DNA from: JBDSTW01 sp039914705
GTDB taxonomy: Bacteria; Pseudomonadota; Gammaproteobacteria; SURF-13
NCBI GenBank assembly: GCA_039914705.1
Contig: JBDSOT010000124.1
Span: 1 to 17,506 of the forward strand
DNA length: 17,506 nucleotides
Direction: 5' to 3'
This document shows, piece by piece, positions 1 through 6,091 of the stretch. The notes below the pieces were generated by a model. That model worked only from the letters and a program-made list of their open reading frames with translations. It was not told where the DNA came from and made no database searches. Within the stretch, counting starts at the first letter, position 1. The number at the start of each line of letters is the position of its first letter. Made by a program: the position numbers and the translations under genes.

Positions 1-3
1 ATT

Positions 4-57
4 AGCGCTATACAGGAAGCTTGTCAGCAGTGTGGTGCAGCGTGCACAGCGCTATAC
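4..57. repeat. 10-bp direct repeat AGCGCTATAC (two copies, 44 bp apart)
   Basis: Identical decamers occur at 4-13 and 48-57. The 44-bp period is close to four helical turns, so the copies would face the same side of the DNA, as paired protein-binding sites often do. The first copy is also part of the palindrome TAGCGCTA. Function is unknown and chance recurrence cannot be excluded. Confidence 0.35.
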
Positions 58-143
58 GTACACTTAAGCACGGCTGTCGGCCTTGGATGCTAAAAACTGC
101 GAGTTGATAAGTTGGTTCGGCTGCGAAAATGTTATTCGTTTTA

Positions 144-172
144 TTGACCGCAGCATATAAGGTATATATATA
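144..172 (+). promoter_or_regulatory. Candidate sigma-70 promoter for toxin-antitoxin pair
   Basis: TTGACC (144-149), a 17-bp spacer and TATATA (167-172) form a plausible promoter pointing at the antitoxin. A second weaker option is TTTACG (201-206), 18 bp, TATAAA (225-230), which would start nearer the ATG. Sequence alone does not decide between them. Confidence 0.35.
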
Positions 173-180
173 GTAATACA

Positions 181-196
181 CTGGATGCGTCTCCAG
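181..196. promoter_or_regulatory. Inverted repeat, possible antitoxin operator
   Basis: CTGGA (181-185) and TCCAG (192-196) are inverted around a 6-nt spacer, between the two candidate promoters and the antitoxin start. Type II antitoxins often repress their own promoter by binding such repeats. The arms are only 5 bp, so this is a weak inference from position. Confidence 0.25.
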
Positions 197-252
197 AGAA
201 TTTACGATATTGTCATACTCAGCTTATAAATTGCACAACTTGGGACAAGCTC

Positions 253-462
253 ATGCGTACGCACAAACAGGTAGAACAGGTGCTTATCGACAAGATTCGT
301 GACCTGTCACCGGAAAAAATTGACGAGGTCACAGACTTTGTGGATTTTCTGCGCAGCCGTGACGAGGGCCGCCACCTGACTCAGGTGGCAACGAAACTCT
401 CCGAGCAGGCCTTCAACCAAGTGTGGGACAATCCTGACGACGCCGACTATGACCACCTATGA
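253..462 (+). CDS. Type II antitoxin, DUF2281-like
   Basis: A 69-residue acidic protein, presumed to neutralise the toxin encoded immediately downstream. Residues 9-36 (VLIDKIRDLSPEKIDEVTDFVDFL) resemble DUF2281-type antitoxins, with a short amphipathic helix and the LSPEK..EV.DFV.FL pattern. The C-terminal part (about 49-69) contains the SE.AF..VWDNPDDADYD.L pattern, a tail seen in antitoxins paired with MazF-like or PIN toxins and expected to wrap the toxin. The ATG at 253 has only a weak ribosome binding site. The gene overlaps the toxin ORF by 14 nt, which implies translational coupling. The family assignment is by eye; the role as antitoxin is supported by the partner gene. Confidence 0.8.
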   Translation: MRTHKQVEQVLIDKIRDLSPEKIDEVTDFVDFLRSRDEGRHLTQVATKLSEQAFNQVWDNPDDADYDHL

Positions 463-787
463 ATTCGGTGATATCGTCCTCGTTCCCTTCCCATTTACCG
501 ATCAGACTGCCAGTAAGAAACGCCCCGCTGTAGTAGTAAGCTCCGCAGCCTATCATCGCGAGCGATCCGACCTGATTCTGATGGCAGTAACCAGCCAGGT
601 TAGATCGATACCTACTGTAGGCGAAGCCAGTGTTAAACACTGGCAAGTGTCCGGCCTGCTTAAGCCCTCGGTGATTAAGCCGGTCATCACGACTGCTGAG
701 AAAGGATTAATTTTGAGGACGCTGGGGCGGCTACACGAAGACGATCAAGCACTGCTGCGTACGGTATTAAACAATATACTCGGATGA
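449..787 (+). CDS. MazF/PemK-family toxin (endoribonuclease)
   Basis: A 112-residue protein of the MazF/PemK/CcdB fold, whose members cut mRNA (or poison gyrase in the CcdB branch). The N-terminal GDIVLVPFPFTD (7-18) and KRPAVVVSS (24-32) are hallmark segments. Arg25 and Thr48 fall where MazF enzymes carry their catalytic Arg and Thr, so it looks like an intact ribonuclease. The segment 74-94 (SVIKPVI...LGRL) matches the C-terminal strand-helix part of the family. The start at 449 lies inside the antitoxin gene, so toxin translation probably depends on antitoxin translation. Target sequence cannot be predicted. The pair may stabilise this chromosomal region or act in stress; both are inferences. 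Confidence 0.88.
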   Translation: MTTYEFGDIVLVPFPFTDQTASKKRPAVVVSSAAYHRERSDLILMAVTSQVRSIPTVGEASVKHWQVSGLLKPSVIKPVITTAEKGLILRTLGRLHEDDQALLRTVLNNILG

Positions 788-1011
788 AATTAAGACTTAG
801 CTTGTCTAATTACTCTCGCTGCCCAGCACCCTGGATTCCGGATAGAAAATTCTAAGCCCAGCATTGCCAGAAGCTGCTTTCTGAACGGTGAGGTAGACGC
901 CAAAATTAACTGCTGCATTGTTAGTCCTGCTTAAAGGGCTGCCCGGCCATCAAATTAATATACCGCTTTCCTTTTGACACCCGCAGCCAGTGATTATATC
1001 ATGCGCGGTCT
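788..1011. other. Spacer between toxin gene and fatty-acid cluster
   Basis: A 224-nt non-coding stretch. No convincing intrinsic terminator follows the toxin gene; only short inverted repeats such as CAGAA/TTCTG at 868-883 are seen. The right end carries the yceD promoter described separately. The maf gene found upstream of yceD in many gammaproteobacteria is absent here. Confidence 0.6.
974..1002 (+). promoter_or_regulatory. Sigma-70 promoter of the yceD-rpmF-fab cluster
   Basis: A perfect -35 TTGACA (974-979), a 17-bp spacer and TATCAT (997-1002; one mismatch from TATAAT) form the best promoter match in the window. Transcription would begin about 1008-1010, only 2-4 nt before the yceD ATG at 1012. 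It probably drives yceD-rpmF and perhaps plsX and beyond. Confidence 0.65.
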
Positions 1012-1527
1012 ATGTCAGAGCGGCTGCCCGAGTTTATAGACCCGTTACAGTTGGCAGTAGAGCGGCGATTGCTGACCGGCGTACTGCTGCTGTCACGCAT
1101 GCGGCGATTGGCGCCGCTGCTTGCCAATACGCAAGGAACGGTGAGCATCGACCTTGAATTCGGGCAGGATGGGCAGAATATTAAGTATCTGCTTGGACGG
1201 ATTAGCTCGAACCTGGAACTTGTCTGTCAGCGCTGTCTGCAACCGATAAATTTTAGCATTAACACACAACCCTGTTTAGGTATTGTAACATCGCAGGCCC
1301 AGGCAGAGCGGCTGCCGGCAAATTATGAGCCACTGCTGGTCGCAGCGGGTCGCATACCGCTCGCTACGATTATCGAAGATGAGTTGTTATTGAATTTGCC
1401 TGACATACCCAAGCACGAGGATGAAAACTGTCTGGATTTGGATAAATTTACTAAGCCCGAACCAATAGCGGAAGCACCGCGCAAAAATCCGTTTGCACTA
1501 TTGAATCAATTGAAACAGAAAAAGTAG
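1012..1527 (+). CDS. yceD: YceD family (DUF177), 23S rRNA accumulation protein
   Basis: A 171-residue protein of the DUF177 family, nearly always encoded next to rpmF and linked to 23S rRNA accumulation and ribosome assembly. Visible hallmarks are the N-terminal LP.FIDP, the central CQRC (residues about 74-77), the LP..YEPL segment, the EDE..L.LP...H sequence, and the C-terminal NPFA.L..LK. Length matches E. coli YceD (about 173). The start is fixed at 1012: a stop (991-993) lies upstream in frame with no other start between. There is no Shine-Dalgarno, and a promoter ends only 9 nt upstream, so the mRNA may be effectively leaderless. rpmF follows 44 nt later. Confidence 0.93.
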   Translation: MSERLPEFIDPLQLAVERRLLTGVLLLSRMRRLAPLLANTQGTVSIDLEFGQDGQNIKYLLGRISSNLELVCQRCLQPINFSINTQPCLGIVTSQAQAERLPANYEPLLVAAGRIPLATIIEDELLLNLPDIPKHEDENCLDLDKFTKPEPIAEAPRKNPFALLNQLKQKK

Positions 1528-1571
1528 TTTTCAAATTAACCAGTTTAAAGCTAGCTAGAGAGTGAACAACC

Positions 1572-1754
1572 ATGGCCGTACAAAAAAGCCGTAAGACCCC
1601 TTCCAAACGCGGTATGCGCCGCTCGCACGATAAACTGACTGCGGCGACCTTATCGATTGAGCCGACCTCGGGTGAGACCCATTTGCGTCATCATATTAGC
1701 GCCGATGGCTATTACCGTGGCCGCAAGGTTATCGCCTCTTCCAAAGAAGAGTAG
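1572..1754 (+). CDS. rpmF: 50S ribosomal protein L32
   Basis: A 60-residue basic protein with the L32 signature: MAVQKSRKTPSKRGMRRSHD at the start, then SGE.HLRHHI and DGYYRGRKVI towards the end. It is a component of the large ribosomal subunit. This is the zinc-free type, with no CxxC pairs. The purine-rich GAGAGTGA (1558-1565) serves as ribosome binding site. It is co-transcribed with yceD and precedes plsX, the usual order, linking ribosome production with membrane lipid synthesis. Confidence 0.97.
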   Translation: MAVQKSRKTPSKRGMRRSHDKLTAATLSIEPTSGETHLRHHISADGYYRGRKVIASSKEE

Positions 1755-1894
1755 TATTTAGCCAGGGCTTGCCGGAATATGGCCCGTGGCGTATCCAGCC
1801 AGTCTGTACCAAGACCCCGTATTGACGACTCCCTTCTTACAGGAGCGAAGCTATTGTTCGCCCAGCATCAGGACATAATATAGGTGTCGAATCC

Positions 1895-2923
1895 ATGAGC
1901 GGTTTGCTAACCATTGCCCTGGATGCCATGGGCGGCGATCACGGCCCGCATGTAGTAGTGCCGGCGGCCTTGAATGTGTTGGCGGAACAGCTTGAACTCA
2001 AGCTTATTCTGGTCGGCAACCGCGAGCTGATTGCTGCCGAATTACGTGCAAGAAAGGCGGATGTCGGTGAACGCCTGACTATTCAGCACAGTTCCCAATC
2101 CGTTGAGATGGACGAACTCCCATCGCAGGCCCTGCGCAATAAAAAGGACTCCTCAATGCGCGTCGCGATCAATCTGGTGAAGGAGGGCGTAGCATCTGCC
2201 TGCGTCAGCGCCGGCAATACGGGTGCCTTGATGGCGACGGCGCGTTATGTATTAAAGACCCTGCCTGGGGTTGACCGGCCCGCCATTATCTCCTCGCTTC
2301 CCACTCTCCACGGCCACACGCACATGCTGGATCTGGGCGCTAATATCGAATGCAGCGCCGAGCAATTATTCCAATTCGCCGTGATGGGTTCGGTGCTGGT
2401 CAGCGCCGTGGATAGTATTGCCCGGCCGCGCGTTGGCCTGCTCAATATAGGCGAGGAAGAGATGAAGGGAAACGAGCAGGTGAAGGAGGCGGCGCGCCTG
2501 TTGTCCGAGAGCGACATCAACTACATCGGCTTCGTGGAAGGCAATGATATTTACACAGGCGTTGCCGACGTCGTGGTGTGTGATGGCTTTACCGGCAACG
2601 TCGCGCTCAAGGCCAGCGAAGGCGTGGCGCGTATGATCAGTCATTATATGAAACAGGCATTCCATCGTAATATTTTTACCAAACTCGCGGGCCTCATTAC
2701 GCTGCCCGTGTTCAAGGATCTGAAAAAAAAGATCGACCCGCGTCGCTATAACGGTGCCAGCCTCGTCGGCCTGCAGGGCATCGTTATCAAGAGCCACGGC
2801 GGGGCGGATGTGTTCGCCTTCGCCAATGCCATTAAAGAGGCCGTGCTGGAGGTTAAGAAGGACGTGCCGCAACGCATTGGCGAACAACTTCGCCAGCGTT
2901 TATCCGAGCGGCAAGCACTATGA
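1895..2923 (+). CDS. plsX: Phosphate acyltransferase PlsX
   Basis: A 342-residue enzyme that converts acyl-ACP and phosphate to acyl-phosphate, the acyl donor for PlsY in phosphatidic acid synthesis. It acts at the inner face of the membrane. Family motifs seen are ALDAMGGDHGP (8-18), SAGNTGALMA near residue 105, LDLGANIE, LNIGEEEMKGNE and CDGFTGNVALK.SEG. Length is normal. The 140-nt gap after rpmF contains no gene; AGG at 1882-1884 is a weak ribosome binding site, and CATAAT at 1874-1879 could be part of a promoter but has no good -35. The stop codon overlaps the fabH start as ATGA, so the two are translationally coupled. Confidence 0.97.
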   Translation: MSGLLTIALDAMGGDHGPHVVVPAALNVLAEQLELKLILVGNRELIAAELRARKADVGERLTIQHSSQSVEMDELPSQALRNKKDSSMRVAINLVKEGVASACVSAGNTGALMATARYVLKTLPGVDRPAIISSLPTLHGHTHMLDLGANIECSAEQLFQFAVMGSVLVSAVDSIARPRVGLLNIGEEEMKGNEQVKEAARLLSESDINYIGFVEGNDIYTGVADVVVCDGFTGNVALKASEGVARMISHYMKQAFHRNIFTKLAGLITLPVFKDLKKKIDPRRYNGASLVGLQGIVIKSHGGADVFAFANAIKEAVLEVKKDVPQRIGEQLRQRLSERQAL

Positions 2924-3891
2924 ACCCCACCTATTCCCGCATCACGGGCACCGGCGGCTATCTTCCCAAAAAGGTGCTGACCAATGCCGATCTGGAAAAA
3001 ATGGTCGACACCACCGATGCCTGGATTACCGAGCGTAGCGGCATCCGCGAACGCCATATTGCAGCGCCCGGCCAAACCACTTGCGATCTGGCCGAGTTTG
3101 CCGCGCGCCGTGCCATTGACGCGGCCGGGATAAACGCCGGCGACATCGACTTAATCATCATGGCCACTACCACACCCGATCGCATATTCCCCAGCACGGC
3201 CTGCATGTTACAACAGCGTCTGGATATTCACGGTTGCCCCGCCTTTGACATTCAGGCCGTCTGCACCGGCTTCATTTACGCACTGGGAATCGCCGACAAA
3301 TTTATCCGCGATGGCAGTGCGCGGCGCGCGCTGATTGTGGGCGCCGAGACCTTGTCGCGCATTACCGACTGGAGTGATCGCGGGACCTGTATCCTGTTCG
3401 GTGATGGTGCCGGTGCTGTAGTACTTGAGGCCAGCGCTGAACCGGGTATTTTATCCACGCACCTGCACGCGGATGGTCAATATCAGAACCTGCTGATGGT
3501 CGAGGCGGGTGTGTCGCAGGGTTACGATGTTATGCATAAGAGCGGCTACATTCAGATGCAGGGCAATGAAGTGTTCAAGGTAGCGGTCAATACGCTGGAT
3601 CGTATCGCTGATGAAACGCTGGCGGCTCATAATATGAAAACCTCCGATGTGGACTGGCTGGTGCCGCACCAGGCCAATATCCGTATCATCACCGCCACCG
3701 CGAAAAAACTGGCGCTGCCGATGGAGCGTGTGGTGGTTACCGTGGATGTGCATGGCAATACCTCGGCCGCCTCCATCCCGCTGGCACTGGATACCGCCGT
3801 GCGCGACGGACGCATTAAACGCGGCGAAACTCTGCTGCTGGAGGGCTTTGGCAGCGGCTTTACCTGGGGTTCGGCCTTGTTGAAGTTTTAA
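2920..3891 (+). CDS. fabH: 3-oxoacyl-ACP synthase III (KAS III)
   Basis: A 323-residue condensing enzyme that starts fatty acid synthesis by joining acetyl-CoA (or another primer CoA) with malonyl-ACP. The catalytic triad is visible: Cys115 in AVCTGF, His250 in PHQANIRI and Asn280 in VHGNTSAAS. The glycine-rich GFGSGFTWG near the C-terminus is also typical. Length matches E. coli FabH (317). The ATG overlaps the plsX stop by 4 nt. The gene is part of the plsX-fabH-fabD-fabG run. Primer preference (straight or branched) cannot be read reliably from sequence by eye. Confidence 0.97.
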   Translation: MNPTYSRITGTGGYLPKKVLTNADLEKMVDTTDAWITERSGIRERHIAAPGQTTCDLAEFAARRAIDAAGINAGDIDLIIMATTTPDRIFPSTACMLQQRLDIHGCPAFDIQAVCTGFIYALGIADKFIRDGSARRALIVGAETLSRITDWSDRGTCILFGDGAGAVVLEASAEPGILSTHLHADGQYQNLLMVEAGVSQGYDVMHKSGYIQMQGNEVFKVAVNTLDRIADETLAAHNMKTSDVDWLVPHQANIRIITATAKKLALPMERVVVTVDVHGNTSAASIPLALDTAVRDGRIKRGETLLLEGFGSGFTWGSALLKF

Positions 3892-3936
3892 CCCGGCGAC
3901 TGCCTGTTTTATTTTCTATAAACTTTGGCAACCCTC

Positions 3937-4914
3937 ATGAATAAAGAATTCGCATTTATATTTCCCGGTCAGGGTTCGCAATCGCTCGGCATGCTGGCCG
4001 ATCTGGCGGCGGTGTATCCGGTGGTAGCGCAGACTTTTGCGGAGGCCTCGGCGATACTGGATTATGATCTCTGGCAATTAACCCTCAATGGGCCGGACAG
4101 TGAGCTGAATCTCACGCATAAAACGCAGCCGGCCATGTTGGCGGCGGGGGTTGCCATGTGGCGTATCTGGCAGTCGCAATCCCCAGCCATTCCCCGCTTC
4201 ATGGCAGGCCACAGCCTGGGGGAATACACGGCGCTGGTATGTGCGGGTGCGCTGAAGTTCAGCGATGCCATCAATCTGGTTGCCCTGCGCGGGCGTTTTA
4301 TGCAGGAGGCCGTGCCTGCCAATACCGGCGCGATGGCGGCGTTGCTGGGCCTGGCGGATGATAAGGTAAGCGAGGTTTGCAGCCAGGCTGCGCAGGGTGA
4401 GGTGGTGGCCGCCGCGAATTTTAATTCGCCGGGGCAAGTGGTTATTGCGGGCCATGCAACTGCCGTTGAGCGAGCCGTACAGTTAGCCAAAGCGGCGGGC
4501 GCTAAACGAGCCATCATGCTACCGGTTAGCGTGCCGTCGCACTGCGCGCTGATGCAAGCTGCCGCCCAACATTTTGCGCAGCATCTGAATGAAACTCCGC
4601 TCAAAGCCCCGTCGATTCCGGTCATTAATAACGTTGACGTGGCAGTCTGTAGCAGCCCCGATGCGATACGCGACGCCCTGACGCGACAGCTCTATTTGCC
4701 CGTGCGCTGGTCGGAGGTCATAAATAAAATGGCGTTGTCTGGCGTCACCACCCTGGTGGAATGTGGGCCGGGCAAGGTTTTAAGTGGGCTTAACAAGCGC
4801 ATCAATCCAGCGCTGAAAAGTCTTTCATTGCACAACCTGGCCGGTCTTGAACAGGCCCTGGCAGGCGATGTTGCGCATAACCCTATGCTGGAATTAGAAC
4901 ATGCTGCTAAGTAA
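3937..4914 (+). CDS. fabD: Malonyl-CoA:ACP transacylase
   Basis: A 325-residue enzyme that moves malonyl groups from CoA to ACP for chain elongation. Hallmarks are FAFIFPGQGSQ (5-15), the nucleophile Ser93 in GHSLGEY, Arg118 in LRGR, and His202 in VPSHCALM. The start was set at ATG 3937, because family members begin only a few residues before the FIFPGQGSQ segment; a TTG at 3925 in frame would add four residues without a ribosome binding site. No clear Shine-Dalgarno precedes 3937 either. It is slightly longer than E. coli FabD (309), the extra length being at the C-terminus. The 3' end overlaps fabG by 14 nt. Confidence 0.96.
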   Translation: MNKEFAFIFPGQGSQSLGMLADLAAVYPVVAQTFAEASAILDYDLWQLTLNGPDSELNLTHKTQPAMLAAGVAMWRIWQSQSPAIPRFMAGHSLGEYTALVCAGALKFSDAINLVALRGRFMQEAVPANTGAMAALLGLADDKVSEVCSQAAQGEVVAAANFNSPGQVVIAGHATAVERAVQLAKAAGAKRAIMLPVSVPSHCALMQAAAQHFAQHLNETPLKAPSIPVINNVDVAVCSSPDAIRDALTRQLYLPVRWSEVINKMALSGVTTLVECGPGKVLSGLNKRINPALKSLSLHNLAGLEQALAGDVAHNPMLELEHAAK

Positions 4915-5644
4915 TGAAATTGCATTGATCACCGGGGCAAGCCGCGGCATCGGCTTGGCGATAGCCATCGAACTGGGCAGGCAGGGTGCCATAATTGTTG
5001 GCACCTCAACTTCAGATAAAGGTGTAGAAACAATAAATAAGGCTATGAAAGAAAACAATATAACTGGTTGTGGTTATGTGCTGAACGTGAATGACCAGGC
5101 CTCGATAGACATGACCCTGAAGGCACTGAGCGAACGCTATGGTGCACCTACCATCTTGATCAATAATGCGGGCGTGACACGTGACAATCTGCTGATGCGC
5201 ATGAAGGATGACGAGTGGGCTGATATTATCGAAACTAATCTAAGCTCAGTGTATCGCTTAACTAAAGCCTGCGTAAGAGGTATGATGCAGGCTCGCCACG
5301 GCCGCATTATAAGCATAAGCTCCGTGGTGGGTGTCATGGGTAACGCCGGTCAGACCAATTATGCCGCAGCCAAGGCCGGTATTATCGGGTTTACCAAGTC
5401 CCTGGCGCGTGAAATCGGCTCGCGTGGCATTACCGTAAATGCCGTCGCTCCCGGATTTATCGACACGGACATGACGCGTGCGCTCAGCGACCAGCACAAA
5501 AATGCACTGCTGGAAAAGATACCGCTTAATCGCCTGGGACAAATGGAAGAGGTTGCCGCAGCGGTAGCCTTCCTGGCCTCTCCTTCGGCATCTTACATAA
5601 CCGGCGAGACCTTGCATGTCAACGGAGGCATGTTCATGTCGTAA
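4901..5644 (+). CDS. fabG: 3-oxoacyl-ACP reductase
   Basis: A 247-residue short-chain dehydrogenase that reduces 3-oxoacyl-ACP with NADPH. Seen are the Rossmann motif TGASRGIG (11-18), NNAG (88-91), and the catalytic residues Asn113, Ser141, Tyr154 and Lys158 in NYAAAK, each shifted by three from E. coli FabG. The C-terminal GETLHVNGGMFMS is the typical FabG ending. The start lies within the fabD end (14-nt overlap), implying coupled translation. Codons 35-58 are unusually AT-rich (AAA, AAT, ATA) compared with neighbouring genes, in a segment that varies between FabG proteins. Confidence 0.97.
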   Translation: MLLSNEIALITGASRGIGLAIAIELGRQGAIIVGTSTSDKGVETINKAMKENNITGCGYVLNVNDQASIDMTLKALSERYGAPTILINNAGVTRDNLLMRMKDDEWADIIETNLSSVYRLTKACVRGMMQARHGRIISISSVVGVMGNAGQTNYAAAKAGIIGFTKSLAREIGSRGITVNAVAPGFIDTDMTRALSDQHKNALLEKIPLNRLGQMEEVAAAVAFLASPSASYITGETLHVNGGMFMS

Positions 5645-5742
5645 TTTTGACAGTCGTTATTGATTCCCCAGAGCATCTTAATTCTAGCTTCACCTGCAAC
5701 TTTCCAATAAAATACCCGCACAATTTGGTTTACTAAAAGTTT

Positions 5743-5750
5743 AGGGAGGA
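5743..5750 (+). promoter_or_regulatory. Strong ribosome binding site of acpP
   Basis: AGGGAGGA at 5743-5750 is the strongest Shine-Dalgarno in the fab block, 10 nt before the acpP ATG. This fits the need for very abundant acyl carrier protein. A dedicated acpP promoter would be expected in 5645-5740, but no well-spaced pair of hexamers was found there. Confidence 0.75.
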
Positions 5751-5760
5751 TGTATTTGTC

Positions 5761-5997
5761 ATGAGCAATGTCGAAGAGCGTGTCAAGAAAATCGTTGTCG
5801 AGCAACTTGGAGTTAAAGAGGAAGAGGTGAGCAACGAATCTTCATTCGTGGATGACCTTGGCGCGGATTCCCTCGATACGGTAGAGCTGGTGATGGCTCT
5901 TGAAGAAGAATTCGAATGTGAAATTCCCGATGAGTCCGCAGAAAAGATTACCACCGTGCAGCAAGCCATTGACTACATCAACACCCATCAGGGTTAA
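5761..5997 (+). CDS. acpP: Acyl carrier protein
   Basis: A 78-residue, strongly acidic carrier protein that holds growing acyl chains on a 4'-phosphopantetheine arm. The attachment site is Ser37 in DLGADSLDTVELVM, identical to the classical motif. Helix II and the C-terminal EKITTVQQAIDYI also match E. coli ACP (78 residues). A 116-nt gap separates it from fabG, and an intrinsic terminator follows, so it is likely expressed partly as a separate short transcript. No in-frame start exists upstream before the ribosome binding site, so the ATG at 5761 is firm. Confidence 0.98.
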   Translation: MSNVEERVKKIVVEQLGVKEEEVSNESSFVDDLGADSLDTVELVMALEEEFECEIPDESAEKITTVQQAIDYINTHQG

Positions 5998-6032
5998 TGT
6001 CCGCAACGAACTTGATTTTGTTGCATAACATT

Positions 6033-6072
6033 AAGGCCGCCCAGGATTTACCGGTGCGGCCTTTATTTTTTC
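6033..6072 (+). terminator. Intrinsic terminator after acpP
   Basis: AAGGCCGC (6033-6040) pairs perfectly with GCGGCCTT (6056-6063) across a 15-nt loop, followed by a T-rich tract ending near 6071. It lies 35 nt after the acpP stop and about 20 nt before fabF. It probably ends many acpP transcripts and lowers fabF expression by partial read-through. Confidence 0.85.
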
Positions 6073-6091
6073 TCCCCCATTAGGATCGCCC

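Larger units (their letters stand above)
1..252. other. Non-coding region upstream of toxin-antitoxin pair
   Basis: No convincing gene lies here. The stretch is AT-rich from about 125 to 240. It holds a 10-bp direct repeat AGCGCTATAC at 4-13 and 48-57, an imperfect set of promoter-like hexamers, and a short inverted repeat at 181-196. The left edge may belong to the end of a neighbouring locus outside the window. Confidence 0.6.

Noticed and set aside
2366..2887. 173-residue open frame on the minus strand inside plsX
   Set aside because: It is opposite an unmistakable plsX, has no family resemblance, and long antisense frames are common in GC-biased coding DNA.
3925..3936. TTG start giving a four-residue longer FabD
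   Set aside because: No ribosome binding site, and the ATG at 3937 gives the usual short N-terminus before the FIFPGQGSQ segment.
4062..4625. 187-residue minus-strand open frame inside fabD
   Set aside because: Composition (Ala/Ser/Arg/Cys-rich) is typical of an antisense shadow frame; no ribosome binding site or motif.
5647..5652. TTGACA after fabG as -35 box of an acpP promoter
   Set aside because: No TATAAT-like sequence occurs 15-19 bp downstream; the nearest options are badly spaced.
5750..5764. Four-codon upstream ORF overlapping the acpP start (stop overlapping ATG)
   Set aside because: The Shine-Dalgarno is directly adjacent to this ATG and too close to serve it; the spacing suits acpP instead.
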